Source: CAZOSF01 sp964582415
Lineage (GTDB): Bacteria; Bacteroidota; Bacteroidia; Flavobacteriales; Flavobacteriaceae
Reading direction: 5' to 3'
Length of the DNA: 34,937 nucleotides
Assembly: GCA_964582415.1 (NCBI GenBank)
Contig: CAZOSF010000018.1
Location: 1-34,937 of the forward strand
A program made the translations under genes and the position numbers. Every line of letters starts with the position of its first letter. Position 1 is the stretch's first letter. This document shows, in pieces, positions 14,773-22,754 of the stretch. The notes under the pieces were generated by a model. The model worked only from the letters and a program-made list of their open reading frames with translations. It was not told the DNA's origin and made no database searches.

Positions 14773-16482
14773 TTAACCAAATAACATACCAGCAATGGTG
14801 GCCGTTAACAAGGCGGCTACTGTACCCCCAATCAGGGCCTTGATTCCGAAACGTGCTAAGGTGGCGCGTTGGGAAGGTGCCAGTACTCCAATCCCTCCGA
14901 TTTGGATTCCGATGGAAGCAAAATTGGCAAACCCACAAAGGGTATAGGTAGCAATAACGATAGAGCGATAATTGGTTAAAACCCCCGTGTTTTTGAGCTC
15001 ACTTAACGAGGCATAAGCATAGAATTCATTCAAAATGGTTTTCTCACCCAGTAACTGGCCTACAACAACGATATCTTCCGAAGGAACACCTATCAGCCAA
15101 GCTACGGGTGAAAATAAATTTCCCAGTAAATATTGTAAGGAGAGTCCTTGATAACGACCGTCGGTAGCCGAAACAATTTTGTCGTTCAACCCTGTAGGAG
15201 CTCCGATCCAGTCGACCGTAATCCAGTTGAAAACCGCAATCACAGCGGTAAATACCAAAAGCATAGCCCCCACGTTCACGGCCAATTTTAGTCCTTCTGT
15301 GGTTCCTCTGGAAATTGCGTCCAACACATTTGTTCCAATCTTCTCTCTTGAAATATCTAGCTTTCGATCTACCTCCTCAGTCTCAGGATACAGCATTTTG
15401 GCAACCACGATGGCTGCAGGTGCCGACATGATAGACGCCGTTAAAAGGTGCTTGGCGAAAATGGTTTGTTCCGCTTCACTATTTCCTCCCAAAAAGGCGA
15501 TATAGGCAGCAAGGACACCCCCGGCGATTGTGGCCATTCCGCCTACCATCAAGCAAAGCATTTCGCTTTTGGTCATTTTGTCGAGGTAGGGTTTCACAAC
15601 AAAAGGCGCTTCTGTCTGCCCGATAAAAATATTGGCAGCGGCAGCCAAAGATTCAGCTCCGGAAAGATGCATGGTTTTACTCATGAACCAGGCAAAAGCT
15701 TTCACTACTTTTTGGAGGATTCCAAGGTAATACAACAAGGAGGTAAAGGCAGAGAAAAAAACAATTGTTGGTAATACTTTAAAAGCAAAAATGTAACCAA
15801 AGGTCTCTTGGTCTGTCACCAATCCACCGAACAAAAATTCGGCCCCACGTTCACTGAAATTAAGAAATTGCACAACTTTTCTAGAGGCAAAATCGAAACC
15901 TGAAGCTACAATATCTACTTTCAAAACAAGGACGGCAAATACTAATTGAATGAACATTCCAGTGATAACTAGGCGCCAGTCGATAGCTCTTCGATTGCTA
16001 CTTAGCAGATAGCAAACCAGAAGGAGGAAAATCATTCCGATAATGCCCCGAATGATACTCTCCAAACTTATGCCCATGCCTTGGTTCATTTCAAGGGTAA
16101 GATTTGAGGAATTCGTTTCAGTGATTTTGGGTTTTGATTGGAAGGCATAGGATACGCCGTTCTCTTCAAAGGTCATCGTGCTGTCGGTGAGCTGGGTGAT
16201 ATGGTACCGCCGGATGGTGTCGGTGGGTTCTTTGTAAAAGAAAACCATGACATTTCCTTCTCGAACAAATTCTCCCTTGGCCTGAAGGTTGTTCTTAGCA
16301 GCCAAGCTGTAGCGAAACTGCCCTTTATCTAACAATAAGCTGTCTATCTCCGATTGGATGGGAAAGAGTTCGGTTCCTCCCTGATCGGTAATGCTATAGA
16401 AACGCCATGTTTTATCGAGCGATTGGGATACTGCCCATTGGGCTATCAGAATAGTGAATAGGAGCAGTATTAACTTCCGCAT
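14773..16482 (-). CDS. CNT/NupC-family nucleoside transporter with N-terminal lipocalin-like domain
   Basis: The 569-residue protein is longer than a classical NupC (about 400). A signal-like sequence (1-20) leads into about 110 residues of short beta strands (KTWRFYSITDQGGTEL, then FYKEPTDTIRRYHITQL), lipocalin-like in look, expected in the periplasm. From about residue 140 it is a concentrative nucleoside transporter with many membrane helices. The family signature GQTEAP is at 288-293, TLCGFANFASIGIQIGGIG near 520 matches the second half of the substrate site, and KSEMLCLMVGGMATIAGG lies between. It should import nucleosides with Na+ or H+. The gene begins 3 bases after the bifunctional nuclease gene, so they are co-transcribed. 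Confidence 0.92.
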   Translation of the reverse strand: MRKLILLLFTILIAQWAVSQSLDKTWRFYSITDQGGTELFPIQSEIDSLLLDKGQFRYSLAAKNNLQAKGEFVREGNVMVFFYKEPTDTIRRYHITQLTDSTMTFEENGVSYAFQSKPKITETNSSNLTLEMNQGMGISLESIIRGIIGMIFLLLVCYLLSSNRRAIDWRLVITGMFIQLVFAVLVLKVDIVASGFDFASRKVVQFLNFSERGAEFLFGGLVTDQETFGYIFAFKVLPTIVFFSAFTSLLYYLGILQKVVKAFAWFMSKTMHLSGAESLAAAANIFIGQTEAPFVVKPYLDKMTKSEMLCLMVGGMATIAGGVLAAYIAFLGGNSEAEQTIFAKHLLTASIMSAPAAIVVAKMLYPETEEVDRKLDISREKIGTNVLDAISRGTTEGLKLAVNVGAMLLVFTAVIAVFNWITVDWIGAPTGLNDKIVSATDGRYQGLSLQYLLGNLFSPVAWLIGVPSEDIVVVGQLLGEKTILNEFYAYASLSELKNTGVLTNYRSIVIATYTLCGFANFASIGIQIGGIGVLAPSQRATLARFGIKALIGGTVAALLTATIAGMLFG

Positions 16483-16485
16483 AGG

Positions 16486-17112
16486 CTATTTTTCGCGTTT
16501 GGAGATTTCATCTCGGATACTGGCTGCTTTTTCGTAATCTTCATTATTTACGGCCTGATCCAACATCTGATTCAATTCCTTCAACGTGTATTTGCTATAG
16601 TTTTCGGTAACTTTTCGGGTAGATTCTTTATCCTCGCCAGTAATCAACTCTTCCAAAACTGCTTCTTCCTCCTTACTGATTTTTTCTTCTTTCGGCTGGG
16701 TTTTTAATTGAATTCCCGCCTTGTCTAAAATCCCTTTATAGGTAAAAATGGGAGCATTGAAACGAAGGGCAAGGGCTATGGCATCGCTGGTTCGGGCATC
16801 GATAATTTCTTCCGCGCCTTCCTGTTCCGAGATAATGCTGGAATAAAAGACCCCATCCACCAGTTTGTGGATAATTACTTGTTTGATGACAATTTGGTAA
16901 CGATCTGCAAAATTTTTGAACAGATCATGGGTAAGCGGACGTGGAGGTTTTATTTCTTTTTCCAAAGCAATGGCAATCGATTGTGCTTCAAAGGCGCCAA
17001 TCACTATGGGCAGTTTTCGGTCCCCGCCTTCTTCTTCCAAAATCAAGGCATAAGCCCCGTTCTGCGTTTGGCTATAGGAAATTCCACGAATATTGAGACG
17101 TACAAGACTCAT
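16486..17112 (-). CDS. bifunctional nuclease (BFN/DUF151) with C-terminal UVR domain
   Basis: Residues 1-135 are a BFN/DUF151 domain: LPIVIGAFEAQSIAIALE (34-51), the PPRPLTHDLF turn, and the DARTSDAIALALRFNAPIF helix. Plant and Arabidopsis relatives were reported to act as DNase and RNase; bacterial function is poorly known. After a charged linker, residues about 168-205 (YTLKELNQMLDQAVNNEDYEKAASIRDEI) form a UvrB/UvrC-type UVR coiled-coil motif, a protein contact module also found in ClpC and McsA. It is cytosolic. It sits 3 bases before the nucleoside transporter gene, suggesting a link to nucleic-acid breakdown or repair, which is inference. Confidence 0.9.
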   Translation of the reverse strand: MSLVRLNIRGISYSQTQNGAYALILEEEGGDRKLPIVIGAFEAQSIAIALEKEIKPPRPLTHDLFKNFADRYQIVIKQVIIHKLVDGVFYSSIISEQEGAEEIIDARTSDAIALALRFNAPIFTYKGILDKAGIQLKTQPKEEKISKEEEAVLEELITGEDKESTRKVTENYSKYTLKELNQMLDQAVNNEDYEKAASIRDEISKREK

Positions 17113-17178
17113 CAGATTAGGTGCTTAACAAAGGCTTCGAAAGTGCATCCAATGCCTAAGATTAAATGGATAATTAAA

Positions 17179-17222
17179 AAGGCCATTCAAACAAGGAAGT
17201 ACTTCTTTGAATGGCCTTGTTT
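17179..17222 (-). terminator. terminator of etfBA with overlapping alternative hairpin
   Basis: AAGGCCATTCAAA (17179-17191) pairs perfectly over 13 bp with TTTGAATGGCCTT (17206-17218); on the minus strand it ends in a T-run, so it should stop the etfBA transcript. A second inverted repeat, AAACAAGG (17189-17196) with CCTTGTTT (17215-17222), shares bases with both arms, so the two hairpins exclude each other. Confidence 0.8.
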
Positions 17223-17243
17223 AAAGCACAAATTAATAAAAAA

Positions 17244-18206
17244 TTATGCGTTTTGTGCCTTAAATTCTTTTAATTTTTCCACCAAATCCGGCACTATTTC
17301 GAAGGCGTCACCCACAATGCCATAGTCGGCTGCCTTGAAAAAAGGTGCTTCAGGATCGTTATTGATGACCACCTTCACTTTGGAGGAATTGATTCCTGCC
17401 AGGTGTTGGATAGCACCACTAATACCCACGGCGATGTACAAGTTGGAAGCCACAGGTTTCCCAGTTTGCCCAACGTGTTCGCTATGAGGGCGCCATCCCA
17501 TATCACTAACGGGTTTCGAACATGCAGTAGCAGCACCAAGAACATTCGCTAAATCTTCAATCATTCCCCAGTTTTCGGGACCTTTCAATCCACGACCTCC
17601 AGAAACCACGATTTCTGCATCCGCGATAGTTACTTTATCGGTTGATTTGTCTACGGAAACAACTTCCATAGAAACTTGGGGTAGCGATGCGCTGAAGGAT
17701 TCGGTAGTAGCGGTAGTTTCATTTTCTTGTACCCCGTAGGCATTCTTTGCCAACCCTATGATTTTGGTGTCGGTATTAATTTCCGAAACCGCAAAAGCCT
17801 TGTTACTGAATACGGCATGTTTTACTTTAAAAGGACTGGTGCTAACTGGAAGAGCCGTAACATTTGGTACGTAGCCCGCTTCCAATTCAACAGCCAGCAG
17901 TGGCGCTAGATATTTGCTGTTGGCACTGGAGGAAACTACCAATATTTTGGCATTTTCCGACTTGGCGGCCTCTGCAATCACAGCAGCATACGAAGCAGCT
18001 GTAAAATTTTTCAAGGCATCATTGTTTACCTCCAATACCTTGGAGGCGCCAAATTTCCCTAAATTGCTGGTGTCATTCCCATTGATGGCTATTGCGGTTA
18101 CCGTAGTTCCCATCGCATCGGCAATTCCTTTGGCGTAGGAAACCGCCTCTTGGGCAATTTTTTTGAACGTTCCGTTTTCGGATTCTGTATATACAAGTAC
18201 TGACAT
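17244..18206 (-). CDS. etfA: electron transfer flavoprotein alpha subunit
   Basis: EtfA carries the FAD that takes electrons from acyl-CoA dehydrogenases and passes them to the quinone pool through ETF-QO. It is a soluble heterodimer with EtfB. The 320-residue length is normal. The N-terminal half is an adenine-nucleotide alpha-hydrolase-like fold; the C-terminal FAD domain begins near residue 198 with IVVSGGRGLKG and continues with AACSKPVSD-like text, WRPHSEHVGQTGK, YIAVGISGAIQHLAG and VINNDPEAPFFKAADYGIVGD, the family signature. It follows etfB by 2 bases, and a strong hairpin lies just after it. Confidence 0.97.
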   Translation of the reverse strand: MSVLVYTESENGTFKKIAQEAVSYAKGIADAMGTTVTAIAINGNDTSNLGKFGASKVLEVNNDALKNFTAASYAAVIAEAAKSENAKILVVSSSANSKYLAPLLAVELEAGYVPNVTALPVSTSPFKVKHAVFSNKAFAVSEINTDTKIIGLAKNAYGVQENETTATTESFSASLPQVSMEVVSVDKSTDKVTIADAEIVVSGGRGLKGPENWGMIEDLANVLGAATACSKPVSDMGWRPHSEHVGQTGKPVASNLYIAVGISGAIQHLAGINSSKVKVVINNDPEAPFFKAADYGIVGDAFEIVPDLVEKLKEFKAQNA

Positions 18207-18208
18207 GT

Positions 18209-18949
18209 CTAGATTACTTTAGCTTCGTTGTGTAATAAGTTTACCAATTCATCTGCGCTTTGTGCGAGTTTCACAGCGCCTTTAGGGGCTGGTTTTTCGA
18301 ATTTGTCGATATGGGTCTCTGGTGTCACTCCAACAGGTTCTTTAACATGAAGTGGTTTTGTACGGGCTTGCATAATACCTCGCATATTCGGGATACGAAG
18401 GTCCTTCTCTTCCACCAATCCTTTTTGACAACCGATCACCAAGGGAAGCGTGGTTTTAAGGGTTTCCTTCCCACCATCCATTTCACGTAGGGCCGTAGCA
18501 TTTGTTCCCTCTACTTCAAGGCCGATGCAAGTGTTCACAAAATTGGTCCCTGTAAGTTGTGCTAGCATGCCGGGAACCATACCTCCATTATAGTCAATGG
18601 ACTCCCTTCCGGCGATAACAAGATCATAACCACCTTCTTTCATTACAGCTGCCAGTTGTTTGGCTACAGAAAATCCGTCTTTCGCAGGGGTATTGATACG
18701 GATGGCCTCATCAGCTCCAATAGCCAGCGCTTTTCGCAAAGTAGGTTCTGTTTCGGGGCCACCTACATTCACTACATGAACCGTAGCTCCTTGTTTTTCC
18801 TTAAACCACATGGCACGGGTGAGTCCGAATTCATCATTGGGATTGATGACAAACTGAACCCCATTGGTATCGAATTCCGTGTCGCCATTCGTAAAATTAA
18901 TTTTCGAAGTGGTGTCGGGAACATGACTTATACACACTAAAATTTTCAT
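18209..18949 (-). CDS. etfB: electron transfer flavoprotein beta subunit
   Basis: EtfB binds AMP and docks on the dehydrogenase partners. The 246 residues match the family. Seen: the start MKILVCISHVPDT, INPNDEFGLTRA, ALAIGADEAIRI, the AGRESIDYNGGMVPGMLAQ signature around 113-131, and TLPLVIGCQKGL. etfA follows after 2 bases. It is divergent from pdhB; the spacer (18950-19126) holds a 14-bp palindrome that could control either side. The pair couples fatty-acid or amino-acid oxidation to respiration, while the neighbour pdhB feeds acetyl-CoA from pyruvate. Confidence 0.97.
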   Translation of the reverse strand: MKILVCISHVPDTTSKINFTNGDTEFDTNGVQFVINPNDEFGLTRAMWFKEKQGATVHVVNVGGPETEPTLRKALAIGADEAIRINTPAKDGFSVAKQLAAVMKEGGYDLVIAGRESIDYNGGMVPGMLAQLTGTNFVNTCIGLEVEGTNATALREMDGGKETLKTTLPLVIGCQKGLVEEKDLRIPNMRGIMQARTKPLHVKEPVGVTPETHIDKFEKPAPKGAVKLAQSADELVNLLHNEAKVI

Positions 18950-19015
18950 GGATATTGTACGTTTTTGATCGTTAAAATTTCGGTGGACGAAGATACGATA
19001 AATTCATCAATAATC

Positions 19016-19029
19016 CTATGCATGCATAG
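19016..19029. promoter_or_regulatory. 14-bp perfect palindrome between etfB and pdhB
   Basis: CTATGCATGCATAG is its own reverse complement. It is the longest perfect palindrome I noticed in this 177-bp divergent spacer and sits about 50 bases upstream of the pdhB -7 element. A dimeric regulator site for one or both operons is possible; no known site is matched. Confidence 0.35.
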
Positions 19030-19079
19030 TAATAATTTATAAAATTTCTAAAAATGGAGAAGAACATTTCAAATAGTAT

Positions 19080-19087
19080 TATTTTTG
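19080..19087 (+). promoter_or_regulatory. pdhB promoter -7 element (TATTTTTG)
   Basis: Exact TAnnTTTG. It implies a leader of about 35 bases before the ATG at 19127. The region 19 bases upstream has no clear TTTG -33 box. Confidence 0.5.
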
Positions 19088-19126
19088 TGCCTCTGAAAAA
19101 TTTCAGACGTTTAAGAACATATCACC

Positions 19127-20107
19127 ATGAAAACGATTCAATTTAGAGAAGCGGTTTGTGAAGCGATGAGCGAAGAGATGCGTCGCGATGAAAGTATCTA
19201 CCTGATGGGTGAAGAGGTTGCCGAGTACAATGGTGCCTACAAAGCGAGTAAGGGGATGCTGGATGAATTCGGTCCGAAACGGGTTATAGATACCCCAATT
19301 GCCGAGCTTGGCTTTGCAGGAATTGCAGTGGGTTCTGCCATGAATGGCAACCGTCCCATTGTGGAATTCATGACCTTCAACTTCTCATTGGTGGCCATCG
19401 ATCAAATCATCAACAACGCGGCAAAAATGCGTCAGATGAGCGGTGGTCAGTTTAATGTGCCAATCGTTTTCCGTGGTCCTACCGCTTCTGCTGGTCAATT
19501 GGCTGCGACACACTCCCAAGCCTTTGAAAGCTGGTATGCGAACTGCCCTGGATTGAAAGTGGTAGTGCCTTCCAACCCTGCCGATGCGAAAGGGTTATTG
19601 AAAAGTGCCATTCGCGATGACGATCCGGTGATTTTCATGGAAAGTGAGCAGATGTATGGCGATAAGGGTGAGGTGCCAGAAGGAGAATACCTCATTCCAA
19701 TCGGGGTTGCCGATATCAAACGCGAGGGAAAAGACGTGACCATCGTTTCTTTTGGTAAGATCATTAAAGAAGCCTATGCTGCCGCAGAAAAACTGGCTGC
19801 AGAAGGTATCGAATGTGAAATCATCGACCTGCGCACCGTACGTCCGATGGACCATAAAACCATTATTGAAAGTGTGAAGAAGACCAATCGATTGGTCATT
19901 CTGGAGGAGGCATGGCCTTTTGGCAATGTCGCTACTGAAATCACCTATCAAGTACAAGCACAGGCTTTCGACTATCTGGATGCACCCATCATAAAATTAA
20001 ATACGGCCGATACGCCAGCACCTTATTCGCCCGTACTTTTGGAACAATGGCTACCCAATAGTGAAGACGTGATCAAGGCGGTGAAAAAGGTGATGTACTT
20101 AGATTAA
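19127..20107 (+). CDS. pdhB: pyruvate dehydrogenase E1 component, beta subunit
   Basis: The E1 beta subunit of the alpha2beta2-type complex, which decarboxylates pyruvate with thiamine diphosphate and acetylates the E2 lipoyl group. The 326 residues match. Landmarks: the thiamine-activating Glu in MGEEVAEYNGAYKASKG, DTPIAELGFAGIAVGSA, EFMTFNFSLVAIDQI, GPTASAGQLAATHSQAFE, VVVPSNPADAKGLLKSAI, and the C-terminal DLRTVRPMDHKTI and EEAWPFGNVATEI. The E1 alpha gene is not in the window, so it lies elsewhere, as in many Flavobacteriaceae. The DUF5686 gene follows after 53 bases on the same strand. Confidence 0.95.
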   Translation: MKTIQFREAVCEAMSEEMRRDESIYLMGEEVAEYNGAYKASKGMLDEFGPKRVIDTPIAELGFAGIAVGSAMNGNRPIVEFMTFNFSLVAIDQIINNAAKMRQMSGGQFNVPIVFRGPTASAGQLAATHSQAFESWYANCPGLKVVVPSNPADAKGLLKSAIRDDDPVIFMESEQMYGDKGEVPEGEYLIPIGVADIKREGKDVTIVSFGKIIKEAYAAAEKLAAEGIECEIIDLRTVRPMDHKTIIESVKKTNRLVILEEAWPFGNVATEITYQVQAQAFDYLDAPIIKLNTADTPAPYSPVLLEQWLPNSEDVIKAVKKVMYLD

Positions 20108-20160
20108 GTACACTTTTTTACCGATATTCCCGTTTCCAAATCTAATCGTACCCACTTGCT

Positions 20161-22647
20161 ATGAGGCAACTCTTACCTGTATTCTTTTTACTAATGGTTG
20201 GGACTCTTTTTTCTCAAACCAAGGTAAGTGGGGTGGTGAAAGACATCTACAACGAACCTGTTGCTTTCGCTAACGTTATATTTAAAGACACCAATCAAGG
20301 GACTATTACCGATGAGAATGGGAGGTTCTATATGGAAAGCGATGAGACACAGGAAGGGCTCTGGGTTTCCTTTGTAGGGTATCAAATGAAAGAAGTACCC
20401 CTACAAAAAAAAGTTACCTACAATCTGGAAATTATTTTGGAAGAGGAAGCCCAAGCTTTGGAAGAGGTAAAAATTTTCAGTGGAAAAACATCGAAAAAGA
20501 ACAATCCAGCCATTGATATCCTTCGAAAAATCTGGGAACATCGAAGGGAGAACGGGGTTAGAAAATTCGACCAGTACGCTTACGATAAGTACGAAAAGTT
20601 GGAATTTGATTTGAACACCATCGATTCTACCTTGATAAAGAGCAAGATCTTTAAAGGGATGGAATTTGTTTTCGACCAAGTAGATACCTCTAAAGTAACG
20701 GGAAACACTTATCTGCCCATTTTTGTAAATGAATCCTATGCGAAGGTCTACGGAGACAACCCAATGGGCGAGGAAAAGGAAATTCTGGAAGGGAACAAGG
20801 CTTCTGGTTTTGAAAACAATCAGTCCTTAATCGCTTTTGTTAAGGACCTTTACAGTGATTATGACGTATACGATAATTACTTAAAGTTTTTTGATAAAGC
20901 CTTTACCAGTCCATTGTCCCGAACCGGGATAGATGTATACAACTACGTTTTGTTGGACAGTGCCTTCATCGGGGATAAGTGGTGCTATAACATTGTATAT
21001 TACCCAAGGCGCAAAAACGAGCTCACCTTCAAGGGCGACTTTTGGGTGAATGATACGACCTGGGCCATTAAGGAGATCAATTTACAAGCTTCAAAGAGTG
21101 CCAATTTGAACTGGGTTCGAGATGTGTATATCGAACAGGAATTTGAAGTATTGAACGATTCCATTTTTCTCATTACGCGAGATTACTTTTTAAGTGATTT
21201 CAGTATTCGCAAAAAAGAGGGGGCGCGCGGGATCTATGGGAAGCGTACCACTTTGTACGACAACTATGTTTTCAATGAAGAAAAACCCAGAGAGTTCTAT
21301 AAGGAGCCCATCGATCCCTATCAAACAGAGGTCTATAATCGTCCGCAGTCTTTCTGGGACGAGAGAAGAATGGAACCTTTAAGCAAGGATGAGCAGGGCG
21401 TCTATAAAATGTTGGACACTCTTAAAACAGTGCCTCGATTCAAAATGCTTTACAATGTGGGGGCGACATTGGCCTCCGGCTATTATGAATTCAATGGCTT
21501 CGATTATGGGCCTATTTTCTCCACTTTTGGGTATAATGAAGCGGAAGGCATTCGAATCCGAGGAGGGGGTCGCACCTATTTTGGGCAGAACGATCCTTGG
21601 CGTTTGGAAGGATTCCTAGCCTATGGATTTGGAGATAACAAATTCAAATATGGGATTTCGGGTAAAGTGCTTTTGGATCGAAAAAACCGACTTATTCTAT
21701 TTGGAGGAAATCGCAGGGATGTGGAGCAAACCGGAGCGAGTCTTACCCAAAGTACCGATGTGTTAGGACGAAACCTGGCATCTTCCTCTTTGATTACCGT
21801 TGGAGCTAATGATAAGCTCACCAACTTGAATTTATCCACCTTAGGGATGGAAATCGAGCCGGTTAAAAACTTTGTGATGCGGCTCACTGCTGCCTATCGC
21901 ACCATGGAATCGGCCACCGAAACATTCAGTTTGAGTTACTTCGACGAAAATGGAGAGATCCAAGATGAGATTCAACAACCGGAGATCGATTTCAGTGTTT
22001 TCTTTACACCGGGTAAAAGAACCATAGGGTATGGGGTGGAGCGCAAAGCGGTGAATGATGACTTCCCCATCTTCTTTGTGAGTTATTCCAAAGGCTTGAA
22101 AGGTGTCATGAATGGGGATTTCGACTACAATAAAATACAAGCACTTTATACACAACCTTGGAATATAGGAGGTTTTGGACGCACCTTTACCACCATTGAA
22201 ATGGGAAAAATTTATGGAGATGTACCTCTTGGTTTATTGAGTACCATTCCAGGTAATCAGACCTTGTTCAGTATCTATAATACCTTCAACCAATTGGATT
22301 TCTATGAATTCGTAAGCGACACCTATACATCCTTTCATTTACAGCACAATTTCGGTGGTCGCCTATTTTCTAGGATTCCTGGCTTGCGCAAACTGAACTT
22401 GCGTGAGGTTGTTGGGTTCCGTGCCGTTTACGGACAGATTTCCGAAGCCAACCAAGCCTTGAACGTGGATCGCCAAGGAAATCCAATTATCTACACGGCC
22501 CCTGAGGATATCTATTGGGAATGGAGTGTAGGTATTGGTAATATTTTCAAGGTCTTCCGCCTAGATTTCAATTTCCGAGGGAATTATCTCGACAACCCTG
22601 AGGCGCGCCGATTTGGGGTGACAGGGGTGTTTGGGTTCTCCTTCTAA
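20161..22647 (+). CDS. DUF5686 outer-membrane protein with CarboxypepD-reg-like domain
   Basis: An 828-residue exported protein. A signal peptide (1-19, MRQLLPVFFLLMVGTLFSQ) precedes a CarboxypepD-reg-like Ig-fold domain at about 20-105 (VSGVVKDIYNEPVAFANVIFKD, then GTITDENGRF). The rest is DUF5686, which is expected to end in an outer-membrane beta barrel: many alternating strands with Gly and aromatic residues, and a last strand finishing GVTGVFGFSF with a C-terminal Phe, as barrel proteins require. The layout resembles TonB-linked receptors but there is no plug domain. The family is widespread in Bacteroidota with no established function. It follows pdhB, an order I believe recurs in related genomes, though a functional tie is not obvious. 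Confidence 0.9.
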   Translation: MRQLLPVFFLLMVGTLFSQTKVSGVVKDIYNEPVAFANVIFKDTNQGTITDENGRFYMESDETQEGLWVSFVGYQMKEVPLQKKVTYNLEIILEEEAQALEEVKIFSGKTSKKNNPAIDILRKIWEHRRENGVRKFDQYAYDKYEKLEFDLNTIDSTLIKSKIFKGMEFVFDQVDTSKVTGNTYLPIFVNESYAKVYGDNPMGEEKEILEGNKASGFENNQSLIAFVKDLYSDYDVYDNYLKFFDKAFTSPLSRTGIDVYNYVLLDSAFIGDKWCYNIVYYPRRKNELTFKGDFWVNDTTWAIKEINLQASKSANLNWVRDVYIEQEFEVLNDSIFLITRDYFLSDFSIRKKEGARGIYGKRTTLYDNYVFNEEKPREFYKEPIDPYQTEVYNRPQSFWDERRMEPLSKDEQGVYKMLDTLKTVPRFKMLYNVGATLASGYYEFNGFDYGPIFSTFGYNEAEGIRIRGGGRTYFGQNDPWRLEGFLAYGFGDNKFKYGISGKVLLDRKNRLILFGGNRRDVEQTGASLTQSTDVLGRNLASSSLITVGANDKLTNLNLSTLGMEIEPVKNFVMRLTAAYRTMESATETFSLSYFDENGEIQDEIQQPEIDFSVFFTPGKRTIGYGVERKAVNDDFPIFFVSYSKGLKGVMNGDFDYNKIQALYTQPWNIGGFGRTFTTIEMGKIYGDVPLGLLSTIPGNQTLFSIYNTFNQLDFYEFVSDTYTSFHLQHNFGGRLFSRIPGLRKLNLREVVGFRAVYGQISEANQALNVDRQGNPIIYTAPEDIYWEWSVGIGNIFKVFRLDFNFRGNYLDNPEARRFGVTGVFGFSF

Positions 22648-22655
22648 ATCTTGCT

Positions 22656-22715
22656 AAATTAAAGGAATGTTTTCCTCAATGAAATAGCGTATTCCCTCAA
22701 TTAAACTAAAGGAAT
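22656..22715 (+). repeat. 13-bp direct repeat upstream of the macroglobulin gene
   Basis: AAATTAAAGGAAT (22656-22668) and AAACTAAAGGAAT (22703-22715), one mismatch, 47 bases apart. Between them TTCCTCAAT and TTCCCTCAAT also recur. The spacer has no clear TAnnTTTG element, so these may be regulator sites or chance in AT-rich DNA. Confidence 0.3.
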
Positions 22716-22754
22716 AAGAAAGAACATCGGAACTTGTGGTAAAACACCACCATC

